The notes under the pieces are model-generated. The model saw only the letters and a program-made list of their open reading frames with translations. It was not told the DNA's origin and ran no database searches. A stretch of DNA of 64,000 nucleotides, taken from positions 788,705 to 852,704 of the forward strand of contig CAXIPT010000005.1 in NCBI GenBank assembly GCA_964030475.1, in the 5' to 3' direction. The DNA is from Tethya wilhelma. Its lineage: Eukaryota; Porifera; Demospongiae; Tethyida; Tethyidae. The position numbers were made by a program, and so were the translations under genes. Below, piece after piece: positions 44,167 to 55,260 of this stretch (the stretch's first letter is position 1; every line of letters begins with the position of its first letter).

Positions 44167-46480
44167 ACGTCATTGTTTTTATTTTCTGATCACATTATCA
44201 CCTGTTCTAATCATGCTCATTTGATTGATTCTGTATTCGCTCAGGACTCTGCTACAAATTTTTCTGATCACCTGTCTTTGCATTTTAGACTTAATATTCC
44301 TAATTCTCTTTCCCTTCCTGTTAACTCTACACCTACTGTTAATGCATCACAGTTTACACCTAATTCTTATTGCTCTGTTAATTGGTCTATTGTTGATCAA
44401 GATCACATCAACCTTTTTTGTGAGCATCTTTTAGCTAACATACCCCTTTTTCCCAATGAGGTTTTTGATTGTTGCCTGCCTGTCTGCTCTGATCACTCAC
44501 TATTTCTTGACTCATACTGTTCCCAACTTTTTAGTTGTTTTGTTGCGGCTTCTAATGAGTGTCTCCCCAATCATCAGAGGCATCATCATTCACCCCTTTC
44601 TGGTTGGAATGTTGCTGCTGCCTCTCTCAAGGAGTCTGCCTCTTTTTGGCACAAAGTTTGGACCGATTGTGGCTGTCCATCTGCAGGGGTTTTATTCCAG
44701 ATAAAAAAAGCATAGCAAAAAGAGATACAAATATGAGGTTCGTCGTCTTCGTCGCCGTCAATGTCATTTAAAACGTAAGAAGCTTGCTAATGCTTTACTC
44801 AATTCTAACTCCTCTGAGTTTTGGCGTCAAGTCAAATTGATTTCTAAGCCTTCTGCAAGATCCTCCTCTCTTCCAGAATGTGTGGATGGTCACTCTGACC
44901 CCACAGAAATTTCAAATCTCTTTTCGTCTAATCTTAGTTCGTTACTTAACTCAGGTTCTAACTGTTCTTCTCGTGACAATCTGTTCTGTTGTCTTCAAGC
45001 CTCAGTCAGCTCCTCTGACTTGTCTTCCATCCACATCTCCCAGGACTGTGTCCGGGAAGCTATTTTGAAGCTGAAACTTAATAAGCGAGATGGCACTACT
45101 TGCATGTCTAACCATTTCATCTATGCTATAGATGTTTTGTGTAAACCACTCTCTAAACTGTTTACTGCGATGCTACATCATGGTCATGTTCCTGAGTCTA
45201 TCAGAGATTGTATTTTAGTACCTGTCCCTAAACCAGGTAAAGATCCTTCTGCCTCTGACAGTTATCGTCCCATTGCACTTGCCCCCACTATGAGTAAAAT
45301 CTTCAAATGGTGTTTACTTTTTGAATTCCAGGAATGCTTTTCTACATCACCACTACAGTTTGGTTTTAAACCTGCCTTTTCATCAGATCTTTGTACTGGT
45401 CTTCTCAAGAACACTGTATATGAGTATGTGGCGAATGAAACTGATGTCTATGCTTGTTTTCTTGATGCCAGCAAAGCATTTGATCGTGTAGATCATAATC
45501 TATTATTCGAAAAGTTACTCCAAAGAAATTTGCCAACTCCTGTCTCTCGACTTTTACTCTCTTGGTATGCAACTCAGCAATTTCGAGTCAGATGGTGTAA
45601 TTCTTTTTCAGTACCATTTTCCTCCTCCAATGGTGTTCGTCAGGGTGGTGTCATTTCACCAATTCTGTTCACTATATATATTGATGACCTTTTAAATGAC
45701 CTGCAGAACAATGGTATTGGCTGTTTTTGGAACCACTACTTTGCTGGTGCCTTTGGCTATGCTGACGATATTGCTCTCATTGCTCCATCTGCATCTGCCC
45801 TAAGAAGTATGCTTGGTACGTGTACATCTTTTGCTCACTCTCACCACCTTATTTTTAATCCTGATAAGACTCAACTTATTAAGTTTAGTAAATCGGTAAA
45901 CTTTAATCTGTCAACTCCCAACTTTGCATTCTGTGGCAAATTTCTTACTTTAAGTAAATCTGTTAAGCACCTGGGTCACATTCTTACTTGCAACTTGTCT
46001 GATGATGAAGACATCTATGCCATCTCTAACGAAATGTGCCGCAAGGCTAACTATATTTTATATATGTTTTCCTGTTGTGATCCTATTGTTAAGACTAGAT
46101 TATTCCAGTCCTACTGTCTCTCTTTATATGGTACCTGTCTCTGGAAGTCCTCTTCACCTGCTTTAAGAAATCTAGAGGTCTCTTTTAATAATATTCTTCG
46201 CAAAATTTGGCAGCTACCTCGTCACAGTCACACTGGTATCGTTCACTCCGTTGCTAAATTACAAAGTGTATACAATACCATTCTCGTAAGGTCTAGAGGT
46301 CTCCTGATGTCTGCTCTCAAGTCTAAGTCTTCTCTCATCTCTGGTTTGTTTCTTCATTCTTCTTCTCGCCTGTCTTATAAGTATTTTGATGGTATTTGAT
46401 ATATTATAGCAGTCTATTGTGTAGTCTAATATTATTGTTATTTCTGTATAATGTACTAAGTTGGATGAGTGTGTATCAAT
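44167..46480 (+). mobile_element. 5'-truncated non-LTR retrotransposon (CR1/Jockey-like)
   Basis: The copy starts inside the endonuclease domain and runs through a reverse transcriptase to a short 3' untranslated part. The 3' limit is approximate because no clear tail or target duplication was found. Confidence 0.75.
44173..46399 (+). pseudogene. LINE ORF2 remnant: endonuclease end plus reverse transcriptase
   Basis: The first frame (44173-44715) begins with the C-terminal part of an APE-type endonuclease (SVFAQDSATNFSDHLSLHF, with the SDH motif). It shifts frame at the A-run near 44702-44709. The second frame (continuous from about 44717 to 46399) has RT blocks: RDGTTCMSNHFIYA, LVPVPKPGKDPSASDSYRPI, LDASKAFDRVDH, GVRQGGVISPILF and the catalytic FGYADDIALIAPS. 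A thumb and C-terminal region follow. The 5' truncation and frameshift make it non-autonomous. Confidence 0.88.
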
Positions 46481-46539
46481 AAGCAGGTCTGCAGCTATGC
46501 TATGGGACTCGCTCAGGCTCGCCCCTCATGCTTGCCCCA

Positions 46540-46744
46540 AAATTTTAACAGGATGAATGGGTGTGGCCTCGAAGCTTAGCTCAGATAGGCTGAAAAGCCT
46601 CAGATTTCAGAAACTATAGGCTTTTGTTGCTTTGTATAAGGACCTCAGGCCATTTCATATCAGTAGCTAAGCTTCTACTGTCTATGCTATGAAGCTCGCT
46701 CAGGCTCGTCCCCCAAAATTATGGGTGTGGCCTCGAAGCTTAGC
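46540..46744 (-). mobile_element. Fragment of AAGCCTCGG-family element
   Basis: Contains the GGCCTCGAAGCTTAGCTCAG and CCTCAGATTTCAGAAACTA blocks typical of the family interior, repeated at its right side, and stops abruptly at the N at 46745. Confidence 0.55.
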
Positions 46745-46745
46745 N

Positions 46746-46835
46746 CGGTTGCCGTTGGACACCAGTAGTACAAGTCATGCAGGAAGTACGTCCCATGCTG
46801 CTGTATATGAAACTGTTAATGATCTACATTACTAG
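46746..46835 (+). pseudogene. IgFN relic: C-terminal piece
   Basis: Immediately after an N the sequence matches the end of the IgFN cytoplasmic exon: LPLDTSSTSHAGSTS, then AVYETVNDLHY and a stop (compare VAVYETVNDLH at 53300). Everything upstream is missing, either in the genome or through a misjoin at the N. Confidence 0.6.
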
Positions 46836-47279
46836 GTCAGTGACATTTTAATGTATGATTGTTTTTTTTTGTATCGTTTGGCTCCAGCTAAATAATAATA
46901 ATTACTTATAAATCATGAGTGAGCATAATATAATTGTATACAGGTATGCTAGCATGAATGTGCATGATACAGTACAACTTGATTGAAGAATACTTTCAAA
47001 TAATGGATATGACATGCAGCATTAAGTTATAGAGTCAAGTTTTCATCAAAAAATGCATGGCCGGGGCATTACCATGAGATCCTGACTCATCAAACAGCCT
47101 TGAATGGACACATTGCTGCATGAATGTTTAAAGAAACTGCATCAATATATAACTTAGTAGTGCTTTGTTACACTGCAGCATAGCTAGCATAGCTAGCTCA
47201 GCTAGGCCACACTGAAAATCTATACATTAATTAACTGTTTCAGAGTAGCAGAGCTCCCGGGTTGAGATGCTTCCATTCA
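46836..47279. other. Non-coding spacer
   Basis: Downstream flank of the IgFN relic; part of it resembles the region after 53335 (CCGGGGCATTACCATGAGAT versus GGGGCATTACCATGGGATCC), supporting a shared duplication. Confidence 0.45.
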
Positions 47280-47572
47280 ACACAAATTCTAGATAATGCA
47301 CACCAAACCAATGGGCATGGCCTCGGAGCTAAGTGCTCAACTTGAGAAGCACAAAAGCGTCAAACCTCAGCAACTACAGTACTTTGGACAGTAAAAATAT
47401 ATAATTATTTCTACAAGATCATTCAGATTTATGAACATATCTACCATCAATTTTGTTGATCGCTAGAGCTGCCTTTCTCAGGCTTCAGATTTAATTCAAT
47501 GGGACAGACAGACAGACAGACAAAACGACTACCGTACTAATCCTCTGCACGTGCCGAGACTTAATAATGGTG
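47280..47572 (-). mobile_element. AAGCCTCGG-family element, left half
   Basis: Ends at CACGTGCCGAGACTT (the left terminus on the minus strand) with the TGTCTG repeat and GCTAGAGCTGCC block. The right terminus is absent. Confidence 0.65.
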
Positions 47573-47867
47573 AGACTATGAGGCCTAGAACCAGTTACCT
47601 TACATGTATGTTTATCCGCACTGGTCAGGGGACTGGACAAGTCCATCTTCACTGGTAAATGACATATTTGTAGGTCTGCCTTCAGGCCTAGAGGGCTGTA
47701 TGAATGATGGATAATACAGAATGATCGACTACCACAATAATGCAACCACCATTATAGTTATTGTTCAGAGTACCCAATCACACGTAAGCAAGAAGAGGCC
47801 ATACAGACAAATCATAGCCTCATACCCAAGTTCCTCCCTCCCCAAGTAATATGTAACTATACAATAA

Positions 47868-49117
47868 TTATACACGTAATATAGACCACATGCAGATGAT
47901 AAGAATGGTGTGCGCCCGGGTGGGTGGAGGGTTTTGTATAATTATGAACTTAGTTACATTCTCAATAGTGACCTTTGAACAACATCTTTTCTTGATATAC
48001 CACACAACGACAGTGCCTAGAGCTACTGCAGCTGCCAGGACACAAAAACCACCTATAGCTAGAAGAAAAACCAAGAAAAAATATTATGAGCATTGTTATT
48101 ATAGTTAATTAATTTTGATACATGATGTTTGAAACTTGAAAATGTTTGTCTAATAGTTATTGTACTGATGAGGGTTAAAATCACTAGAGGGTAGGAAAAT
48201 TATTAACCTCTATTAAAATGAATGACAAAATTAAACTCTTTATACTTTTCCCATGAAAGTTTAAATAGTATTCTATACAATTCACAAAAAATTAATCAAC
48301 TTACTTCCACCAATAACAGCGGCACCAGTTCTCGAATACGGAGAATCAACAGTTCCTAAGGTGCTTTGATGAGTAGTCTCCTCAGTAGTACCAGCTATCG
48401 CTGTTGAGCTCTGCTGTTCTTCCATTGTATGATCAGTCACTAAAGGTGGCTGCGCATGTACCCATAATGTAATACTGTCGTTAAATACCACAGTTAAGTA
48501 GTCCCTTGTGAGCAAGGAACACACAAGGGTAAAGTTGTTGACATTCTGCGTAGCAATTGTATAGCAGGTGACCCATCCTACACCATCAGAATCGTACTGA
48601 AATCCAGTGCAGAAAACTCCAAACTCACTGTCTCTTAAATTTTCGGCCGAGTGAATATGCTCCCCTTTGGAAGGAATTCCAGACATTACTAGAGTCAAGC
48701 CTGTTGTGTTTTGAGCAATACGACACACTGCAGTTGCATTGGATTCCTGTAAGGCAGTCCATGACTCAGATTGAAATCCTGTGCAAACATGGTGTAAATA
48801 TAGTCTCGCGTAGCCAGACCCCTTTCGCTCCGCCTATATGTTCCCGCGGAGCCATATAGGCGGAGCGAAAGGGGTCTGGCTACGCGAGACTAGTGTAAAT
48901 AGAGATAAAACCTTTCCATTCAAAATTCACCATAGACTATTGTAATAACTTGTGGGCGTGAGCATAGTCTGGTGTCCACACCCCCTTTCCTATTGTTCTT
49001 ACCATCACTGATTTGTGATGCAGCAGTCTGAGCAGAAGCAAATGCAATATTCACTGACAGCACCCAGTAGAGGCTGAGCAAAGTGGCAACTTGAACCATA
49101 TATATAGCTGATGTCAT
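47868..49117 (-). CDS. IgTM-8, single-pass Ig-like receptor (third subfamily)
   Basis: Exons 49003-49117, 48305-48778 and 47868-48058, about 259 residues. The signal peptide begins MTSAIYMVQVATLLSLYWVL; a second in-frame ATG lies six codons in. The ectodomain starts GFQSESWTALQESNATAVC and carries FCTGFQ, VTCYTI and FTLVCSLL, then a Thr-rich stalk. The membrane segment GGFCVLAAAVALGTVVVWYI is followed by KKRCC and a short tail ending ICMWSILRV. A perfect palindromic transposon (48801-48892) lies in the first intron. Of the third-subfamily members here it alone has a signal exon and an unbroken frame. Confidence 0.7.
48801..48892. mobile_element. 92 bp palindromic MITE, TAGTCTCGC family
   Basis: Perfect 40 bp arms starting TAGTCTCGCGTAGCCAGACC, loop about 12 bp, flanked by a perfect 9 bp duplication GTGTAAATA (48792-48800, 48893-48901). 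Same end type as the element at 13419-13690, and both sit in the signal-to-ectodomain intron of an IgTM gene. Confidence 0.9.
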
Positions 49118-49586
49118 GATCAATAATATAGAACGGCTCAATCTCTCTAGATCTCTGCATATATAATAATAAAATTTATTCATGCAAAAAACATAGTCAT
49201 GAATATATAATGCAGGAATAATAACAATAATAATATGATGATAGGTACATTCAGGTCCAGTAAACTTGCATGCACAAGACAATAATATTAATTAAAACCA
49301 TACTTTTTGGGCTCGTGAAACACCTGATAATATATAATAACAATCTTGTCAATAACGTCTTTTATACCTTGAATAGCCCAGGCTAAAATCTAGGTGTTTG
49401 GCTCGCTCAGAAGTCTCAATTGAATTCAGCAGCTTGAGCTCTAGCCAGTTATCTATGCCTCAATACAATGTAATTTGGCGCGAAACTAGCTTCATTTATA
49501 TGGCTTGATTAGGCCGCAAACACGTGCGCACGGGAAGGACCCAGGGGCGCCCCGGCCCCTCTGGCTCTGGGGGCGCGCCGGGGTAT
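49118..49586. promoter_or_regulatory. Upstream region of IgTM-8
   Basis: The promoter of IgTM-8 should be here. No head-to-head IgFN exon or kappa-B consensus was found. A GC-rich patch begins near 49520. Confidence 0.3.
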
Positions 49587-50636
49587 CCGGTGTCATAGGA
49601 TATTCACTCCGGGTAAAATCTCCTCCCCCAGAGGATCCGGTCTAAGGATATTTCCTCCCCCCTGGAGATTTTGCCCTGGGACTGGGACTCCTCCCATAGG
49701 ACTGGCGCTCCGGGTGCCTTTACCGCCTTGAACTTGTTGATTGTGAAGAAAAAACGATATGAATAGAATAGTATGTTGTAGTAATGCTAGGTCTAGGGTT
49801 AGAGCTAGGGCTAGGGCTAGGACTAGAGCTTGGACTAGGGGTAGAGCTACCGTTCCTCGTTCCGTTCCTCAATCAGTCACGCATAGCGATAAAATAGAAA
49901 CTGTTATTATATTCGACTCTGTCCAGCCATATGTTTGTGTCTGACCATTGGTTCATAGTCCTACAAGCTTGTATACAATCTGACATTCATCCATAGCCTT
50001 TTTAGTACCTCATGACCATCAACAACAGCAGTGGCGTAGCTAGGCTAAATATGTTGGTGTGGCTAGGCCTCATTCATTTCTTTGTTACATTGTGAAATTT
50101 TTTTCGCTTTAATTTCAGTAAAATTAATAAACAGTTAATCCCAAAAAATATTTACAAAAGCATAGACGCTGTCTCAAACATGAAAGTGCATCTCCCATTG
50201 TAGATCTAGAGAAGAAACTAGAAAGCTTTGACTGCATGCTGACTCATGATTGCAAGGTCAAAGACTGATTCAAGACTGACCACGCGCAAAGGGCAAAGAC
50301 TGATCACGAGCAAAGGTCAAATGTTAAAGTGGGAGATAGTCATGCACGCGGTTTGTATCCTGCCGGTGTGCTCGCCAGTTCAGTTCGATCTACAGAACAA
50401 TCCGACACAAGGTAATTTATATTATTTGTTCACATTGGTGTGGCAAGAGCCACACTCTGCCATACCTTGGCTACGCCACTGACAACAGTATAAACTCTTG
50501 TTGTTTGGGGGGGAGCTTGTATCCTAAGGGGGGAGATTCCGTCCTAGGAAATTAACTCCGGGGGGAGAAATTACCCTTAGGAGAACTTCTCCCCCGGAGA
50601 AAATTTTCGGGGGGAGCTCTGGTCCTGTGACACCGG
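49587..50636. mobile_element. Inverted-repeat element with G/C-block subterminal arrays
   Basis: Ends CCGGTGTCATAGGA and the complement CCGGTGTCACAGGA, with TAT on both flanks. Subterminal regions are made of repeated short blocks of the CTCCCCCnGGAGA kind at the left (49610-49680) and GGGGGGAGA at the right (50505-50615). A second element is nested inside (50029-50481). A TAGGGCTAGGG-like short array lies at 49795-49850. No ORF of note. Confidence 0.65.
50029..50481. mobile_element. hAT-like non-autonomous element (nested)
   Basis: Ends CAGTGGCGTAGC and complement, flanked by ACAACAG on both sides (50022-50028, 50482-50488). The interior includes tandem copies of CAAAGACTGATCACG. Confidence 0.8.
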
Positions 50637-51492
50637 TATGTATGGTGGCCGTATGTACAACTCCGGTTCCGGTTCCGAGTCATGAAACTTGATATTTCTG
50701 GTAGCTAAAAAAATGCAGGATACACATGATACGTATCATGTGTAGCGCAATTATTGCAGGACACCTCACATGTCACCAATTTAGGAAATATGATGCAAAC
50801 TCAATGACTTTATATTAATTTTAGTTTTAAATTATATTGTCTCGCTGTGGATAGCTATGAATCATGTGATATGCATGCCAATAATTATTAAGAAAGTAAG
50901 TTAGTTGTTCTGGATCCATACTAATAATATTATCATTATAGTTTAGTTATGGACTAGACTACTCTCTCCACGTGCACAATAATTATAATATTATATAGTA
51001 CTCATGAATAAAACACATCTTCATTGATTCTTCAAACTATAATATTATTATTGTAGGGGAAAATCAATATATTTGCTGTTACAGTATGTACAAGTGATAT
51101 AAATTGCCTTAAATATAATTTATAATGTTATGAATTAAACTGAAAATGGAAATATTTTTAAAAATTACTTAACATTAACATCATGAACACTGCTACAAAC
51201 ATTAACTGATTCAAAATTAAATCACACACAATATTGAAACAAAACACATGTATTGATGAAGCATGAATGGAGTGAGTTATTTTGTATAAATAACAATAAA
51301 AATAATAATGGTAGGAAACCTTGATTGCCACAAGCTCATCATATCACAAACAGTACAAGACAACTCCCTATAGAGAGAAAAAAAATCAACTTTGTGTGCT
51401 TCAAATGTGTAACGTCTCAAAACTATCATTCGTAAACAGCCAAAGAGAAAAACACAAGAAAAGCACATGTAGGGATGGCATTGCTTACAAAA
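50637..51492. other. AT-rich non-coding stretch
   Basis: Nothing recognised beyond ATTATA-rich low complexity. Confidence 0.3.
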
Positions 51493-52016
51493 TGAAAGCA
51501 CCTACGGTGCATAAGCCTCGGCACACTACTATTATATTCTCGTATGGCCCCTCTCCAGCAGGGAGCTCAGGTGGCACTGACTGAGAATATTTAGAGTGCT
51601 CAGAGTCACCTGTCAAGTTCACTGACTGTTACTGTACTGCAATCATAGTTCTACCAACAATTATCCCACTAAATTTGACTTACAAATCACTCCTGTCCAA
51701 GCTGAAGCTGCATGCTGTTAGCAGCCGTATAGCCAAGCTACTGTATTTCTAGATAACGCACACTACACAGGGCGTAATTGATGGGTGTGGTTCGAAGCAA
51801 AGCGCTCAGAGATGCACAGAAACCTCAGATCTCAGAAACTACAGCATTTTGCAAGATTCTACACGTCAAATTTCTAGACAATCTCGATTTATGAACGTAA
51901 GTACCTTCCATTTTCAGCATGGAGCTGCCATTCTTCAGATAACTTTGTAACAGACAGACAGACACACAAAACGACTACCATAATCCTCGGCACGTGCATA
52001 GCACGTGCCGAGGCTT
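51493..52016 (-). mobile_element. AAGCCTCGG-family element, complete minus-strand copy
   Basis: Read on the minus strand it starts AAGCCTCGGCACGTGC, has the interior blocks and ends TGCACCGTAGGTGCTTTCA. TT (AA on plus) flanks both sides. Confidence 0.75.
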
Positions 52017-52454
52017 AATGAGTCCAGTTCCAACCCAATATGACTGTATTTACAGTAGCTTATTATTTTCCCTATTGTAACGCCACCCGTTCCACCAAGC
52101 AATTCAGGGGACTATTGTTAACTTAAATCATTTAATTTAGTAGATATGGCATCACAAGAACAAACTTCACTCACAAATCAAAGACTCTACACTGAGAATT
52201 CACTCCATAGTATTTATACACAGTACAACTCAACCACGATTACATCATACACATACACACAATTACATCATACACAAGTCAATGCACCTACAACACAAAA
52301 TAATTACACAACTGGCATTACACTATTATGAAAGTCTCTCTAATAATTGTAGAAAGGGTCCTATACTTCGATAAAGGTACCACCACCAGCTCCTCTGGTG
52401 GTGTGGTGCGATCCGGGCATGGTTATTCTTGTAATCCCCACAGTTGCGTAGTTT
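52017..52454. other. Spacer with a low-complexity ORF
   Basis: A frame at 52146-52331 encodes a Thr/Tyr/Gln-rich peptide (TITSYTYTQLHHTQ); it has no splice context and I do not call it a gene. Confidence 0.3.
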
Positions 52455-53330
52455 ACAGGTAAAGAGAAAAACATGTAAGCAATATTCATGCTTTCTGGTT
52501 CATAATTGTAAGCAATGCTATTCATGATTGATCTTCACTTAGATCTATAAACAAAAGCTTATTTTCCCAAAAGTGTTTTCACTAAAGTACTATAGTAGTG
52601 TAGTTGAGGTGAGGGGAAGGCCCAGGGAATGGTCCCTAATATATTGATTCTGGTAATTATTTCCTTTCCTAGTAAATGTTTTTTTTACTATATTTGTCAG
52701 TAATTTTCCGTATATATATATATATAGGTATGAGGGACATAGTGAACCCTAATTTTAGTCTGGATCTCTCTAATGATCTGAGCAATGGATTTAGCTTCAA
52801 AACAACACTGAATGACTTGAAAGTTGATATATAGTGACTTTCAAACACACAATATAATGTTGACAGACAAACTTCAACCACACAGCACAAACCACACACA
52901 CTTCACAAGTCCTACAATCATTGATTCAACCACGGGTACAGTAGTCCAATGTCCCCTATACGACCACTCAGCACACGGTGACCAACAACAACCAGGCCCA
53001 GTATACGAAAAGATTGCCCCTCAGTGCTTTCACTCCCCACTGACAGCCACTATAGGGAGCAGCCCCACGACAGTACCCAATGAAAGCTACTGTAACATCA
53101 CTACATCCAATGCTGCTGCTATAGCCATGGAAGAGAACATGGCCTATGGGACATTTGGAAAGAGACAGCGGAGAATGACAGATGTGGCTAGAGGTGGTCA
53201 CACTAGTGGCAGGAGGCTCACCAATAGAGGACCACTGCCACCGTTGCCGTTGGAAACCAGTAAAAGTCATGCAGGAATGAGTACAACGTCTCATGTTGCT
53301 GTATATGAAACTGTTAATGATTTACATTAG
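52455..53330 (+). pseudogene. IgFN relic with nearly complete cytoplasmic exon
   Basis: The region matches IgFN-1 from the end of the membrane exon (GTAAAGAGAAAAACATGTAAG) through the intron to the whole tail exon, including the stop. The tail keeps YDHS, YEKI, YCNI, YGTF and YETV and the GPLPPLP segment. A short insertion after DLKVD introduces a stop near 52830 and shifts the frame, and no ectodomain or membrane exon precedes it. The tyrosine motifs are conserved despite the break, suggesting recent loss or a gene-conversion donor. Confidence 0.75.
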
Positions 53331-53778
53331 TATGCCAGTTACATTTTTATGTGTACAATAATTATTGTTTGAACACAATCATATATACAGCTTATATAAT
53401 TATATAAAAGTATGTGTATATACAATATAGTGCACAATTGCACAAAGATTCTTAGAAAACTCACAAATAATATAAGTTGAAGAGTCATACTTATTAAGTT
53501 TTCCAGGCATCAGAAAGTTCATGGGGCATTACCATGGGATCCAGTCCAGTGTCGATCATCAAGCTGCATGCCTTAAGAACTGATACAGCTGCATGAACAC
53601 CAACAACATAAATAATTGTAAATTCATTGTGTTATAATCATGATATAAACTTAGGTATAAGTAACTAGAGCCTTACATTCATGTTTATAGACTTAGGGTG
53701 GAGTCATCAGGATCGACAGTAGTTATTGTATTGAGAGTAGTATCGAGAGTAGTATTAAGAGTAGTATCGAGAGGAGTA
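53331..53778. other. Spacer between IgFN relic and IgTM-9
   Basis: AT-rich; the shared downstream flank of IgFN copies is recognisable at 53515-53550. Confidence 0.4.
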
Positions 53779-54872
53779 TTAAGAGTAGTATCGAGAGTAG
53801 TATTGAGAGTAGTATCGAGAGTAGTATTGAGAGTAGGATGGCTATTATGAAAAATAAAGGATGAATTATGATAGATTTTCACTCACATAAAATAACATTA
53901 TTATCTCTTTATAGTAAATAGCTAATTAGGTAATGGTTGACGAAATGATGTGTCCTACCTCCTCAGATGGGTACCGGTCCTTGCATGGCTGCTCTTCAGC
54001 TGACTTTGGACTTTCTTTCTGATTTCTTCTCTTGCACCATAATAGTAGTAGTACACTAACAACAAGCACAACACTTACAATGACCAGGCCACCAACAACA
54101 CCTGGAGGAAATACATAATTATTCCTAAAAGTTCTTTGAACCTTGAAAATTTTTGTGAACATAATTATACAGTGTACTGGTAATTGGTCAAGATCACTAG
54201 GTGGGGTGCATGAGAAAATTGTTGAACTCAAATATCAATAATACTCATGAGTATCATTAAATTTAATTCATGGAAGGAAAATTTAGAGTTGAGATTAATA
54301 ATGACTTAAACTCTAAAAGCTCATTAAACTCTCCCATGAAACACTTAGGACAATAATAATAACACTAATTCACAGATGATAACTTGACCTACCTCCAATA
54401 ACAGCACTGCTACTGCTATTTGACTGTGACAAATCCATTAGTGGGTTGGCTGTTGTTAGGGGGTGAGGAGTATAACTGGCTGTTGTGTTTGTCGAGTTCG
54501 GCTCGACCTCATTTGGAACTATCGTTTCTGTTGGTTCTTCGACTTCTAAAGGTGGTTCTACCAGCAGCATAATAGTGTCTTTAATTATAGGCTCAGGGGT
54601 CAAATAACCATTCACCAGGGAACATATTAGTGTAAAATTGTTCTTGTCTGGTGTAGCATTCATACTGCAACTGCTAAAACCATGTGTATCATTAACAGAT
54701 ACATTACAGAAAACGGCTTGAAACTTCTCTAGGTCGTGTCTAGAAGTATAGTTTGTTCCCTCAGAATCGATCCCCGACATCCACATAATATAGGTGCTTG
54801 AATTCCGTGTAAACACACACTCAATGCTGGTGGTAGTATTCTCTTGTGCAGTCCACAAATTGGACTGAAAAC
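53779..54872 (-). CDS. IgTM-9, single-pass Ig-like receptor (third subfamily), 5' exon not found
   Basis: Exons 54393-54872, 53959-54101 and 53779-53841. The ectodomain begins GFQSNLWTAQENTTTSIEC and has VFCNVS, FSSCSMNATPDKNNFTLICSL, then a Thr/Pro stalk. The membrane helix is GGLVIVSVVLVVSVLLLLW then CKRRNQKE. Splicing in phase 0 gives a short tail with four repeats of Y-S-Q/R-Y and a stop. In another frame the same 24 bp repeats read LNTTLDTT for longer. The expected signal exon should lie upstream, where a transposon fragment (54933 onward) begins 60 bp away, so it is either displaced or lost. Confidence 0.6.
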
Positions 54873-54932
54873 CTATATAATAGCAAGAGAGGTCAAAACT
54901 ATTTGATAAAAAGCTAATCAATGCTGATCAAA

Positions 54933-55260
54933 TGAAGGCACCAAGGTGCAAAGCCTCGGCGCAATCAACTGACAGCTAGCATGATGCACAACATGAATGT
55001 ATGACCTCATCATCCAACCAACCTCAAATTCTAGCCTGTAGCCAGGAGCTGACCTGAGACTCTCACTACTAAGTCATTGACCTAAGTCAGCCACAGGCAG
55101 ACTAAAAAATGTATACATGCAGAAAGCAAGCCAACCTTTGTTTGTCTTTCCAAGAGCATAAGCAGCATTGCACTTAGTACAAGGCTAATTCCTGTCTGTA
55201 TATCCAAAGAACACTGACAGTGACTAACAGCAGCAGCAACAGCAGCAGCAGCCTTAGTAG
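54933..55260 (-). mobile_element. AAGCCTCGG-family element, right-end fragment
   Basis: On the minus strand it ends TTTGCACCTTGGTGCCTTCA; the left terminus is missing. A CAG/CAA trinucleotide run lies at 55225-55250. Confidence 0.6.

Noticed and set aside
44225..44771. Hydrophobic ORFs overlapping the LINE
   Set aside because: Other-frame shadows of the retrotransposon coding sequence.
49795..49850. Telomere-like TAGGGC/TAGGGT repeats
   Set aside because: Short, irregular and internal to a transposon-like region; not an interstitial telomere array.
52146..52331. 61-residue Thr/Tyr-rich ORF
   Set aside because: Low complexity, no homology to IgFN or IgTM exons, no splice sites.
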